Shown: positions 25,867 to 33,591 of the stretch, one piece after another
Numbering within the stretch: position 1 is the stretch's first letter
How the letters are laid out: every line of letters begins with the position of its first letter
Assembly (NCBI GenBank): GCA_021805775.1
Contig: JAJZED010000009.1
Location: forward strand, 54,326 to 118,325
Reading direction: 5' to 3'
From: a bacterium
GTDB taxonomy: Bacteria; Vulcanimicrobiota; Vulcanimicrobiia; Vulcanimicrobiales; Vulcanimicrobiaceae
DNA: 64,000 nt
Program-made: the position numbers and the translations under genes
Notes under the pieces: generated by a model
Databases searched by the model: none
What the model saw: only the letters and a program-made list of their open reading frames with translations
Told to the model about the DNA's origin: nothing

Positions 25867-26895
25867 TTATTTGCCGGGTACGACGATCGTACGCAAGCCG
25901 ATGCCCGCGCGCAAAAAATCGAGGCCGCGATTGATATCTTGCAGCGAGACGCGCTCGCTCACTAATTCGGGGATGCGAATCTCGCCGCGGCGAGCCAGTT
26001 CGATGATGCGCGGATAATCGACCGGGCGACAGCCAAGCGAGCCGCGGATCTCCATTTCGTTGAACATGATCTTGCCGGCGGGAATCTCCGCGGGTTCGGA
26101 GCAGAAGCCGACGACGACGACGCGCCCACCGCGGCGAACGCTGTCGATTGCGGAACGAACGGTATGCGGGTTGCCGATCGCTTCGAAGGCGATATCCGCG
26201 CCGCCGTCGGTCGCGCGGCGTATCGCGCGGGGGACGTCGGGAACGTTGCTCGCATCGATAACGTGCGTCGCGCCGAATTGCAGCGCAAATTCGAGGCGCT
26301 CGGGCTTCATATCGACCGCCCACACCTCGCCGCCGGCGGCGACGGCGATCTGGATGACGTTGATTCCGACGCCGCCGCAGCCGAAGACGACGACGCGATC
26401 TCCCGGACGCACCTCACCGCGATTGACGACCGCGTGATAGGGCGTCGAAACGGCATCGGCGATCAGGCACGCATCTTCGAGCGGCAGCTCCGGCGGGAGC
26501 GGGAGGACGTCTTTCGCCGGCACCTTGAGATACTCGGCGTATGCGCCGTCGATGTGGTTTCCAAGCATGAGCCCGTTCGCGCAGATGTTCTCGCGCCCGC
26601 GCCGACAGGCTTCGCAGTGTCCGCACGAGAGCACTGCGGGCACCAACACGTGCTCGCCGACTTGGCGCGCGCGCACGCCTTCGCCGACGGCGAAGACCGT
26701 CCCCGATGCTTCGTGGCCGAGAATCAACGGCGGCGGCGCGAAGGTGGGCACGCCGTGATCGATATAGTGCAGATCGGTGTGGCAGAGCCCGCACGCTGCA
26801 ACTTTGATGACGATCTCGCCCTGCCCCGGCACCGGCATCGGCCGCTCTTCGATTTCGAGCGGGCGATTCGGCCCGATAAAGACCGCGGCTTTCAT
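25867..26895 (-). CDS. had: 6-hydroxycyclohex-1-ene-1-carbonyl-CoA dehydrogenase
   Basis: Zinc-type medium-chain alcohol dehydrogenase, 342 residues. In this pathway it oxidises the 6-hydroxy product of dienoyl-CoA hydratase to 6-oxocyclohex-1-ene-1-carbonyl-CoA with NAD. Catalytic zinc ligands lie in ACGLCHTDLHYIDHG and GHEASG. The structural zinc lobe is CGHCEACRRGRENIC, and the NAD Rossmann motif is GCGGVG. The N-terminus fits ATG 26895, overlapping the oah stop by four bases; the frame continues open beyond it. The specific function rests on operon context (dch and oah adjacent); sequence alone gives only the MDR family. Confidence 0.85.
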   Translation of the reverse strand: MKAAVFIGPNRPLEIEERPMPVPGQGEIVIKVAACGLCHTDLHYIDHGVPTFAPPPLILGHEASGTVFAVGEGVRARQVGEHVLVPAVLSCGHCEACRRGRENICANGLMLGNHIDGAYAEYLKVPAKDVLPLPPELPLEDACLIADAVSTPYHAVVNRGEVRPGDRVVVFGCGGVGINVIQIAVAAGGEVWAVDMKPERLEFALQFGATHVIDASNVPDVPRAIRRATDGGADIAFEAIGNPHTVRSAIDSVRRGGRVVVVGFCSEPAEIPAGKIMFNEMEIRGSLGCRPVDYPRIIELARRGEIRIPELVSERVSLQDINRGLDFLRAGIGLRTIVVPGK

Positions 26896-27722
26896 CGACG
26901 GGCGCGCCGAATCGCTGCGTAATCGGGTTCGCGCTTTTCGACGAACGCGCGCATGCCCTCGGCGGTCTCCGCACCGGCGAAATGCGATGCCAACCACTCG
27001 CGCGCGTGCCCGATCGTCGCATACCACGACTGATCTTTCCAGTAATTGACCTGGCACTGGGTGTAACTCAAGCACTGCGGGAACTTATCGAGCAGTTTGT
27101 TGCAGAGATCGCGTACGGTGTCGTCGAGCTGTTCGTAGGGTGCGACGCGATTGACCAGCCCCCAATCGAGCGCTTGCGCGGCGGTAATGGGCTCGCACAG
27201 GAAGAGCATCTCGCGCGCGCGCCGGTCGCCGACGATAATCGGCAGCCATTGCGTTCCACCGCCGGCGGCGACGCTGCCGACGCGCGTCCCGACCTGGCGG
27301 ATCGTCGCGTGATCGGCGGCAACGGCGAGATCGCAGGCCATATTCATTTCGTTCCCGCCGCCGACGGCCATGCCGTTAATCCGCGCGATCGTCGGTTTCC
27401 CCATGTTGCGGATGCTGTCGAGACAATCTTGAAAGAGCACCATGTATTTCCAGAACTGCTCGGGATGCTCGACGTAACGCTCGGCATACTCTTTTACGTC
27501 TCCGCCGGTACAGAACGCCTTGCGGCCCGCTCCGGTGAGCACGACGACGCCGACTTCGTCATCCCACATCGCGCGACGAAGCGCATCGCGCAGGCGTCCT
27601 AACGTCTCGGTCGTGTAGGCGTTATAGGCGTGCGGGCGATTGAACGTAATCGTCGCAACGCGATCGTCGACGGAGTAGAGGATATCTTCCTGTGCGGCGG
27701 TCGCTTCGGTGGTCGCGGTCAT
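26892..27722 (-). CDS. oah: 6-oxocyclohex-1-ene-1-carbonyl-CoA hydrolase (ring-cleaving), compact form
   Basis: Crotonase-fold enzyme that hydrates and cleaves the ring to 3-hydroxypimelyl-CoA. The 276-residue protein keeps the Oah-like stretches AFCTGGDVKEYAERY, ARINGMAVGGGNEMNMACDL, GTRVGSVAAGGGTQWLP, FLCEPITAAQA and the C-terminal FPQCLS ... HAREWLASHFAGAETAEGMRAF. Known Oah proteins, as I recall them, are about 377 residues; this one lacks an internal segment and a C-terminal tail. BadI-type 2-ketocyclohexanecarboxyl-CoA hydrolase is the nearest alternative. An AAAGGAG site lies upstream, inside the dch coding end. Start ATG 27722 overlaps the dch stop. Confidence 0.8.
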   Translation of the reverse strand: MTATTEATAAQEDILYSVDDRVATITFNRPHAYNAYTTETLGRLRDALRRAMWDDEVGVVVLTGAGRKAFCTGGDVKEYAERYVEHPEQFWKYMVLFQDCLDSIRNMGKPTIARINGMAVGGGNEMNMACDLAVAADHATIRQVGTRVGSVAAGGGTQWLPIIVGDRRAREMLFLCEPITAAQALDWGLVNRVAPYEQLDDTVRDLCNKLLDKFPQCLSYTQCQVNYWKDQSWYATIGHAREWLASHFAGAETAEGMRAFVEKREPDYAAIRRARR

Positions 27723-28480
27723 CGGTAGTCTTCTCCTTTGGAAAGGGTATGCGCCCAAACGGGAGAGCGCTTTTCAAGGAATGCCGCTATGCCTTCGGCC
27801 CCGTCGCGGCTTGGCAAAAGTTCTTCGCGATAGGCGCGCATCGCCAGCGCAAGGTCGTCAACGCGGATCGCGCGTTTGCAGGCGCGTACGGCGAGCGCCG
27901 AATAGCCGAGCAGCCGTTCGCAGAGCGCCTCGGTTGCAGCGGAGAGTTCCTCGGGCGCATGCACGCTGCCGACCAACCCCCACGCAAGCGCGCTCTGCGC
28001 GTCGATCTTGCGCCCGGTCAGGATCGCATCGAACGCGCGCTGCGCGCCGATCGCGCGCGGCAGCAGTGCGCACGCGATCGGCGGGATCGCCGCGAGTTGG
28101 ACTTCTGGAAGCGAGAAGAACGCGCGCGTCGAGCAGAGTGCGAGATCGGCGAGCAGCAAGAGTTCGAAACCACCGCCCATCGCCGGTGCGTTCGCCGCGC
28201 AGACGATCGCCGGAGCGGCGCCGAGAAAGGTGCGCGCCATCTCTTCGAAGGCCGCCAACATCTCCGGCGCTTTTTCGGGCGTATGATCGCCGACTTCAAC
28301 GCCGGCACAGAACGCGCGTTCGCCGGCGGCTTCGATGCTGACGACGGTGCAGCCCTCGCTCTCGCGCATCGCCGCGGTGAGCGCGCGAATATCGGCGATG
28401 CCGAGCACGTTGAGCGGGCCGGCGTGCAGCGTGATGCGCGCGCGACGTCCTTCGCGCGCAAGAGCGATCCGCTCGCTCAT
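27719..28480 (-). CDS. dch: Cyclohexa-1,5-diene-1-carbonyl-CoA hydratase
   Basis: Hydrates the product of benzoyl-CoA reductase to 6-hydroxycyclohex-1-ene-1-carbonyl-CoA. The 253-residue crotonase begins with the Dch-like ITLHAGPLNVLGIADI. It carries FCAGVEVGDHTPEKAPEML (the DHTP-x-K segment is characteristic of Dch) and NAPAMGGGFELLLLADLAL, then PEVQLAAIPPIACALLPRAIG. The start ATG overlaps the stop of the TetR gene by four bases, placing the regulator first in the operon. Confidence 0.87.
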   Translation of the reverse strand: MSERIALAREGRRARITLHAGPLNVLGIADIRALTAAMRESEGCTVVSIEAAGERAFCAGVEVGDHTPEKAPEMLAAFEEMARTFLGAAPAIVCAANAPAMGGGFELLLLADLALCSTRAFFSLPEVQLAAIPPIACALLPRAIGAQRAFDAILTGRKIDAQSALAWGLVGSVHAPEELSAATEALCERLLGYSALAVRACKRAIRVDDLALAMRAYREELLPSRDGAEGIAAFLEKRSPVWAHTLSKGEDYR

Positions 28481-29067
28481 GCCGTCGCCTGCGCGAGGAG
28501 CGCGCCGCTATAAAAGCCGGCGAGAAAGAGCTCGGTAAGCCGGGCGGCGAGCTCTTTGACGTCGCCGTCGCGCTCCTCCCGATACCACGTCGGCACCCAA
28601 TTCAACATGCCGAAGAGCGCGCCCGCGGCCATGCGCGCGCGGTGCTGCCCGCCCGGTTCGAGCTCGGCGAGCAGATCGACGAGCGATTGAAAGTAACGCC
28701 GCCGCCGCGCGCGCGCACCGTGGCTCGATTCGCCGTCGAGCGCTTGCATATCGTGCAACAGCACGCGGTAGGAGAGATTGTTGGTTAAGAGATAGCCGAG
28801 ATGCCCGCGGACGAAGGCGGCGAGCCGATCGCTCGGGCTCGCAAGCCCCGTGCTCGCGGCGCTACCCGCTTCGAGGCGGTCGAAGATCCGTTCGCAGACG
28901 AACGAGAGCGCGGCCTGTTTGCTCGGCAGGTAGTAGTACAGGCCGGCGACGCTCATGCAAGCGGCGCGCGCAATATCGCGCATGCTGGTGGCGTGGAAGC
29001 CCTGACGGGCGAAGAGCGATTCGGCGCTATCGAGGACCTCTTGGAATCGTTGGTCGTAGGCGTGCAC
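28477..29067 (-). CDS. TetR-family regulator heading the benzoyl-CoA operon
   Basis: A 196-residue repressor-like protein. The HTH is at residues about 8-52 (VLDSAESLFARQGFHATSMR, then DIARAACMSVAGLYYYLPSK). The C-terminal ligand domain resembles acyl-CoA-responsive TetR proteins such as KstR2. GTG at 29067 is used. It is the first cistron, coupled to dch by an ATGA overlap, so autoregulation of the whole operon is likely. Benzoyl-CoA or another pathway CoA ester would be the expected inducer (inference). A symmetric site lies just upstream. Confidence 0.85.
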   Translation of the reverse strand: MHAYDQRFQEVLDSAESLFARQGFHATSMRDIARAACMSVAGLYYYLPSKQAALSFVCERIFDRLEAGSAASTGLASPSDRLAAFVRGHLGYLLTNNLSYRVLLHDMQALDGESSHGARARRRRYFQSLVDLLAELEPGGQHRARMAAGALFGMLNWVPTWYREERDGDVKELAARLTELFLAGFYSGALLAQATA

Positions 29068-29099
29068 CCTTCGCGCTCCCTCTCTCTCTCTCGGATCGA

Positions 29100-29120
29100 A
29101 ACGTTCTACCGAACGTTCAT
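29100..29120. promoter_or_regulatory. Candidate TetR operator upstream of the aromatic operon
   Basis: Two copies of AACGTTC sit 12 bases apart. The second is part of ACCGAACGTTC, whose core GAACGTTC is a perfect palindrome. ACCG-A/C-CG-TTC-like sites are known for TetR regulators of CoA-dependent catabolism (PaaR type). It lies about 35 bases before the TetR start. No clear -35/-10 pair could be assigned. Confidence 0.45.
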
Positions 29121-29178
29121 TCGATTCGAATGTACGGGATCGCAGCGAGGGCGACCAGAGACGAAGTTACCGAATGTA

Positions 29179-29808
29179 CTAGGGCAAATGCACTAGTCCG
29201 CGCTGGAGCGCGAGAATCACCGCTTCGGCGCGAGAATGGGCGCCGAGTTTCTGCAGCAGGTTGCCGATGTGGTTCCGGACGGTCGCCGGGGCGAGCTGGA
29301 GCTCCTCGGCGATCCCGGCGGTGCGCAGCCCGTGCGCGAGCAAGCGCAGCACGTCGCGTTCGCGCCCCGTCAGCGGGATCGCCGGAAGCACGGGCGGCGG
29401 TGGGCTCGGTTGCCGATCCCGCTGCATGCCGTCGGCGATGCGCTTGAGGTGGCGGGCGGCGACGCTCTCGCAGAGCAGGTGCAGGGCGACCGGGCGCCCG
29501 CGTTCGTCGGCGACGACGCACGTGACCGCGTCGAGCCAAAGATCGCTGCCGTCGGGGTGCGCGATGACGATTTCGAAGCGGCGCGGGGCGCGGAACTGCG
29601 CGCAGCTTTTCTGAATCGCGCAGCCCGGCATGCAGAGATGCGAGCCCGAGGGCGTGCGCCCGGCGAGGACCTCGTGGCAGGGGCGACCGAGCGCATCGGC
29701 CTCGGAGCGGCCGAGCAGCGCGACGGCGGCGCTATTCCAGAGAACGATCGTCCCGGTTTCGTCGATGCCGACGAGCGCGTCGCCGCTCTGCCCGAAGCGC
29801 AGCGACAT
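29179..29808 (-). CDS. PAS-LuxR transcriptional regulator with Cys-rich PAS segment
   Basis: A 209-residue protein. Residues 10-115 form a PAS domain (GDALVGIDETGTIVLWNSAA) with a Cys-rich insertion, CHEVL ... CMPGCAIQKSC, around residues 44-69. Residues about 145-205 are a LuxR HTH (LTGRERDVLRLLAHGLRTAG and ATVRNHIGNLLQKLGAHSRAEA). The four Cys could bind a metal, an Fe-S cluster or respond to redox. There is no receiver domain, so it senses directly. It starts three bases after the stop of the chemoreceptor gene and is clearly co-transcribed with it. Confidence 0.85.
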   Translation of the reverse strand: MSLRFGQSGDALVGIDETGTIVLWNSAAVALLGRSEADALGRPCHEVLAGRTPSGSHLCMPGCAIQKSCAQFRAPRRFEIVIAHPDGSDLWLDAVTCVVADERGRPVALHLLCESVAARHLKRIADGMQRDRQPSPPPPVLPAIPLTGRERDVLRLLAHGLRTAGIAEELQLAPATVRNHIGNLLQKLGAHSRAEAVILALQRGLVHLP

Positions 29809-29811
29809 CGC

Positions 29812-32478
29812 TTACTGCACCGATGCGAAGAGCCGGTTGCGCTCCCGTTCGAGACGATCGGCGGTCTCGATCGCCTCGGAGCACTCGTTAGCGTATTCGT
29901 GAATGAGTTCGGCCATCTGCATGTAGTCGCCGTACATCGCGTAGGCGCGTTGCGCGGCGGCGCGCGATTCGCGTTCGGCATCGCCGAGCGTGGTGTTCGC
30001 CGCGGTGACGAAGCCGCCGATCCGCCCGAACGCCGCTTGCGCCGCGCGCGCGTGCCGGCCGCTCGCTTCGGCTTTGCTGACGTCGGAGGCGATCGCACCG
30101 GCGGTCGCCTTACTGCGTTTATCGAGATCGGCGAGCACCGCGCGAATCTCTTGCGTCGAGGATTTCGTTTTGTCGGCGAGCTTGCGCACTTCGGTGGCGA
30201 CGACGGAGAAGCCGCGCCCGTGTTCGCCCGCGCGCGCCGCCTCGATGGCGGCGTTGAGCGCGAGCAAGTTCGTTTTATCGGAGACCGCGCGCACCAGCCC
30301 GACGATATCGACGATCTGATTCATCGACTTTGCGAATTTCCCGAGCGCGTCGCGGCTCTGCATCGCCATCGTCGCCAGCGCGTCGATGGTGGCGAAGAGG
30401 CGCTCGACGATGCGGTCGGCATCGCCGAGTTGCGCTTGCGCCTGCGCGCAGCGCTCGCCGAGCGAAGCGAAGCGGTCGGCGAGGCCGTTGCTCGTCTCCG
30501 ACATTCCGTGCGACTGCCCCGCAAGGCTACGCAGCGAACTGACGATCTCGGTCTGCGCGTTCTTCCCGATTCGCCCGGCGGAGTTGCGCACCACCGCGAC
30601 CGAGGTATCGATCGCGTGAATCACCTCATCGACCGAGAACGCGCGCGCGTGCCGCGCGTCGATCGTCGCGCGTGCATTGCTCCAGGCGTGGAGTTCGCGC
30701 GAGAGCAACGCTTGGTAGATATCGGGCGGGAAGAGCGGCTCCATGCGCTCCCACACGAAGGTCGCGGCTTCGATAAATTGCTCGCGCTCGATATCGGAGA
30801 AGCGGTGGACCTCCAGGTGCCGCTGTAATTCGGCAAGCGCGCCGGCCTCTTGATCTGCGGCGACCGTGCGGTGCATGTTGCGCGCTTCGTCGAACGCTTG
30901 TCCGAGCGCTTTGCGGTCGTCGGGGGAGAGTTGACGCAACCGGTCGGAGTTGCCGAGCACGATCTGCGTGTTATAGGCGTGCGCCGTCAACGTGAGATAG
31001 CGCTGCCCTTCGTAGAGTTTGGCGCCGACGATATTCGCCAGCGGGTTTTCCTGCGCGTCGATCTCCTTGGCGACGAGCGCATCGTGAACGCGGCCGAACG
31101 GAATTACTTTGGGGATCGCCCCGAATGCGTGCATGAGCGCGAGATAGACGACGGAATCTTGAATGCGCACGCGCATGCGCTTGAGATCTTCGGGCTGCAC
31201 GACGGGGTGCAGCGAATTGGTGAAGTGGCGCATGCCGTTTTCGAGAAAGCCGAGCCCGGTGAGGCCGAACGGCGCGAACGATTGCAGCACGTGGCGCCCC
31301 AGCGGCCCGTCGATGACCGCATGCGCTTCGGCGGGCGTGCTGAAAACGAACGGCAGATCGAAGAGCTGCACGAGCGGCGAGATGGAGCCGGCAACGAAGG
31401 TCGTGACGCTCGCGATATCGAGTTCGCCGGAGCGTACGCGCAGCAGTTCTTCTTGCTCGGTTCCGCCTTCGAACGGAATGTACAATTCGATGCGCAAGCG
31501 CCCCGAGGTCAACTCTTCGATGCGTTTTTGCACGTATTGCAGCGCGCGCGACGGCGGATACTCCGGCGGCAGCAGCGTGGCGCAGCGCAACGTCGCGCCC
31601 TCGGAGCGATGCACCGCATTGGAACGCGAGAGATAGGCCATCTCCGCGCCGTAGTACGAAAGACGCTGCGTTGCGAAAGCCGCTTCGAGCGCTTCGCGCC
31701 CCTCTTCGGCCATCATCGTCGAGAGCGAGGCGGTGCGATCGATCATTTTGTTCGATTGGTCGCTCTGTTGCCCGCTCGCTTGCACCGCGCCGTCGATAGC
31801 GTGCGAGAGATCGGTGGAGAGCGAGGCGACGAGTTGGATCGCTTCTTGCGCTTCGCGCGCGAGCGGTGCCGATTCCGCCGACTGCTCGGCGCTCGCTCGG
31901 ACCGCAGCGATCGTCGCTTCGGCTTCGCGCCGCACTTCGACGACGAGCCCGGTGATCACCGAGGTCGATTCGCCGGTGGTTTTAGCGAGCCGGCCGACCT
32001 CGCCCGCGACGACGGCGAAACCGAGGCCGTGCTTGCCGGCGCGCGCCGCCTCGATCGCGGCGTTAAGCGCGAGCAGCTGCGTCTCGTCGGAGACATCTTC
32101 GACGAACGCCGCCATCCGCCCGATCTCGCTCATCAGGCGACCGAATTCATCCATCGCGGCGGCGGTCTGCCCGGAGAGCTCGGCGAGTTGCTGCACCGAG
32201 GTGAGGAGCTCGCCGACGACCTGCACCGATTCGGCGAGCGCGCCGGTGGTGGCGTGCGCCTGCGTCTGTGCCTGCTGGAGCCGCGAGGCGGTCGTCCAGG
32301 AGTCGCGCGAGAGCAGATCGGCGGTCTCGGCGAGGGCGACCATGAGGGTGGTCTGCTCCTGCGCCGTTGCGGCGATCGATTCCGAGATGCTCCGAACCGA
32401 TTCGACGGCATGGGAGATCGACTCCGAGAATTGCTCGAACGAAGGGTCGAGCGCGGGGGAGGCGGACGTATCGATCAT
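29812..32478 (-). CDS. Soluble chemoreceptor: MCP hairpin - DctP (TRAP solute-binding) - MCP hairpin
   Basis: An 888-residue protein with no signal peptide and no membrane segment that I can see. Residues about 20-290 are helical MCP signalling sequence with a hairpin tip at 135-166 ([20 protein letters not shown]). Residues about 297-590 are a DctP-family solute-binding domain: GELDIA (351-356), [27 protein letters not shown], conserved ligand Arg438, and [11 protein letters not shown] (470-480). Residues about 610-870 form a second MCP region with a tip at 738-769 ([20 protein letters not shown]). DctP domains normally act outside the membrane with TRAP transporters and bind organic acids by their carboxylate. 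Here it would sense a cytoplasmic acid. The gene neighbours the benzoyl-CoA operon, so aromatic acids are candidate ligands. Confidence 0.9.
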   Translation of the reverse strand: MIDTSASPALDPSFEQFSESISHAVESVRSISESIAATAQEQTTLMVALAETADLLSRDSWTTASRLQQAQTQAHATTGALAESVQVVGELLTSVQQLAELSGQTAAAMDEFGRLMSEIGRMAAFVEDVSDETQLLALNAAIEAARAGKHGLGFAVVAGEVGRLAKTTGESTSVITGLVVEVRREAEATIAAVRASAEQSAESAPLAREAQEAIQLVASLSTDLSHAIDGAVQASGQQSDQSNKMIDRTASLSTMMAEEGREALEAAFATQRLSYYGAEMAYLSRSNAVHRSEGATLRCATLLPPEYPPSRALQYVQKRIEELTSGRLRIELYIPFEGGTEQEELLRVRSGELDIASVTTFVAGSISPLVQLFDLPFVFSTPAEAHAVIDGPLGRHVLQSFAPFGLTGLGFLENGMRHFTNSLHPVVQPEDLKRMRVRIQDSVVYLALMHAFGAIPKVIPFGRVHDALVAKEIDAQENPLANIVGAKLYEGQRYLTLTAHAYNTQIVLGNSDRLRQLSPDDRKALGQAFDEARNMHRTVAADQEAGALAELQRHLEVHRFSDIEREQFIEAATFVWERMEPLFPPDIYQALLSRELHAWSNARATIDARHARAFSVDEVIHAIDTSVAVVRNSAGRIGKNAQTEIVSSLRSLAGQSHGMSETSNGLADRFASLGERCAQAQAQLGDADRIVERLFATIDALATMAMQSRDALGKFAKSMNQIVDIVGLVRAVSDKTNLLALNAAIEAARAGEHGRGFSVVATEVRKLADKTKSSTQEIRAVLADLDKRSKATAGAIASDVSKAEASGRHARAAQAAFGRIGGFVTAANTTLGDAERESRAAAQRAYAMYGDYMQMAELIHEYANECSEAIETADRLERERNRLFASVQ

Positions 32479-32536
32479 CTGAGGGCGAAGGTTAGCAGGC
32501 TCGGAGCGCGGGGCCTGCTGCGGCGAGCGCCTCGAT

Positions 32537-32877
32537 TGTCAGCCCGAGTAGCCGCCGCAGGCGGCGTATCGAGGGCGGTCCGATTGTCAGCCCGAGTAGC
32601 CGCCGCAGGCGGCGTATCGAGGGCGCATTGTCAGCCCGAGTAGCGCGAAGCGCGTATCGAGGGCGGTCCGCCCCTCGATACGGTGGCTACGCCACCTACT
32701 CGGGGTGACAGCAGCGCGGTGCCACCATGTCAGCCCGAGTAGCCGCCGCAGGCGGCGTATCGAGGGCGCATTGTCAGCCCGAGTAGCGCGAAGCGCGTAT
32801 CGAGGGCGGTCCGCCCCTCGATACGGTGGCTACGCCACCTACTCGGGGTGACAGCGGGGCCTACTCGGGGCGACAAA
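32537..32877. repeat. Cluster of CGAGTAG-palindrome-CGTATCGAG intergenic repeats with a 128-base direct duplication
   Basis: About eight units of the dispersed family, in both orientations, fill the gap between the chemoreceptor and PilZ genes. Palindromic cores vary: GCCGCCGCAGGCGGC, GCGCGAAGCGCG and GGTGGCTACGCCACC. Bases 32585-32712 are repeated exactly at 32728-32855. Confidence 0.9.
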
Positions 32878-32883
32878 GGGGCC

Positions 32884-33558
32884 CTAGTTGAGCATCGAGA
32901 CGGTTTCGCCCTTATCGTCGAAGGTGAAGCGCGTTTCGAAGAGCTCCGAACCTTCGGGGCCGACCACCTTCGATTGAATCGTCAGACGATGCAGCAGTTT
33001 GTCGCCTTGGCGCGCGAGGCCGGAGTAGAAATACTGTACCAACGGCGTCACGTTCTCTTGCAGCGGCGCGAGGCGACGGCGTTCGACGAGCATCTGCAAC
33101 AAGCGTTTCTGCAGCGCGACCGGAATCATGCGGCTGGTTTCGTCGGGCGTTAAACGCACCGTAACGAGTTCTTCTTGCGCTTTATTCACCTCGTCGACCG
33201 GCTTGTCGGTGGTGTAGCGAATGATCGCATCCCAATCGTCGGCGGCGATGCCGGTAAAACGCATGCCGTAACGCCAGACCGATTTGCCTTGGTGCGTAAC
33301 GGTATCTTTCCACACCGCGACCGCGCGCATGCGAATCAAACGCGATTCGATCGAGGCATAGACCTCGAATTCATCGCGGCCGACCGGTTCTTGCGTGATC
33401 AAACAGAGCCCACCGCCGCTGATATCCAAACCGATGGCGGCCTTTCTGGTAGTGCCGCCGTCTGCCGATACCTGCGCCTTGTAGCCCTTCCGCTTGCGCG
33501 GATAGCGCCTGCGGTTTGCTTCCTTGCCTGTGAACCACGCGAGGAGGTCGCCTAACAT
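32884..33558 (-). CDS. PilZ-domain c-di-GMP binding protein
   Basis: A 224-residue cytoplasmic protein. The PilZ domain (about residues 15-115) has the c-di-GMP motifs RRRYPRKR (RxxxR) and LDISGGGL (D/N-x-S-x-x-G). The C-terminal 100 residues are helical and lack a known enzymatic domain, so it probably acts as a c-di-GMP effector on a partner. It lies 33 bases downstream of kamE and may be co-transcribed, though no functional link between lysine metabolism and c-di-GMP is obvious. Confidence 0.87.
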   Translation of the reverse strand: MLGDLLAWFTGKEANRRRYPRKRKGYKAQVSADGGTTRKAAIGLDISGGGLCLITQEPVGRDEFEVYASIESRLIRMRAVAVWKDTVTHQGKSVWRYGMRFTGIAADDWDAIIRYTTDKPVDEVNKAQEELVTVRLTPDETSRMIPVALQKRLLQMLVERRRLAPLQENVTPLVQYFYSGLARQGDKLLHRLTIQSKVVGPEGSELFETRFTFDDKGETVSMLN

Positions 33559-33591
33559 CGTGCTGCCCCTTTACGACGCGGAGGCCGCCTG

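Noticed and set aside
30850..32643. A 597-codon plus-strand open frame
   Set aside because: Antisense to the MCP-DctP gene, which has clear motifs along its full length; the antisense product has no recognisable domain.
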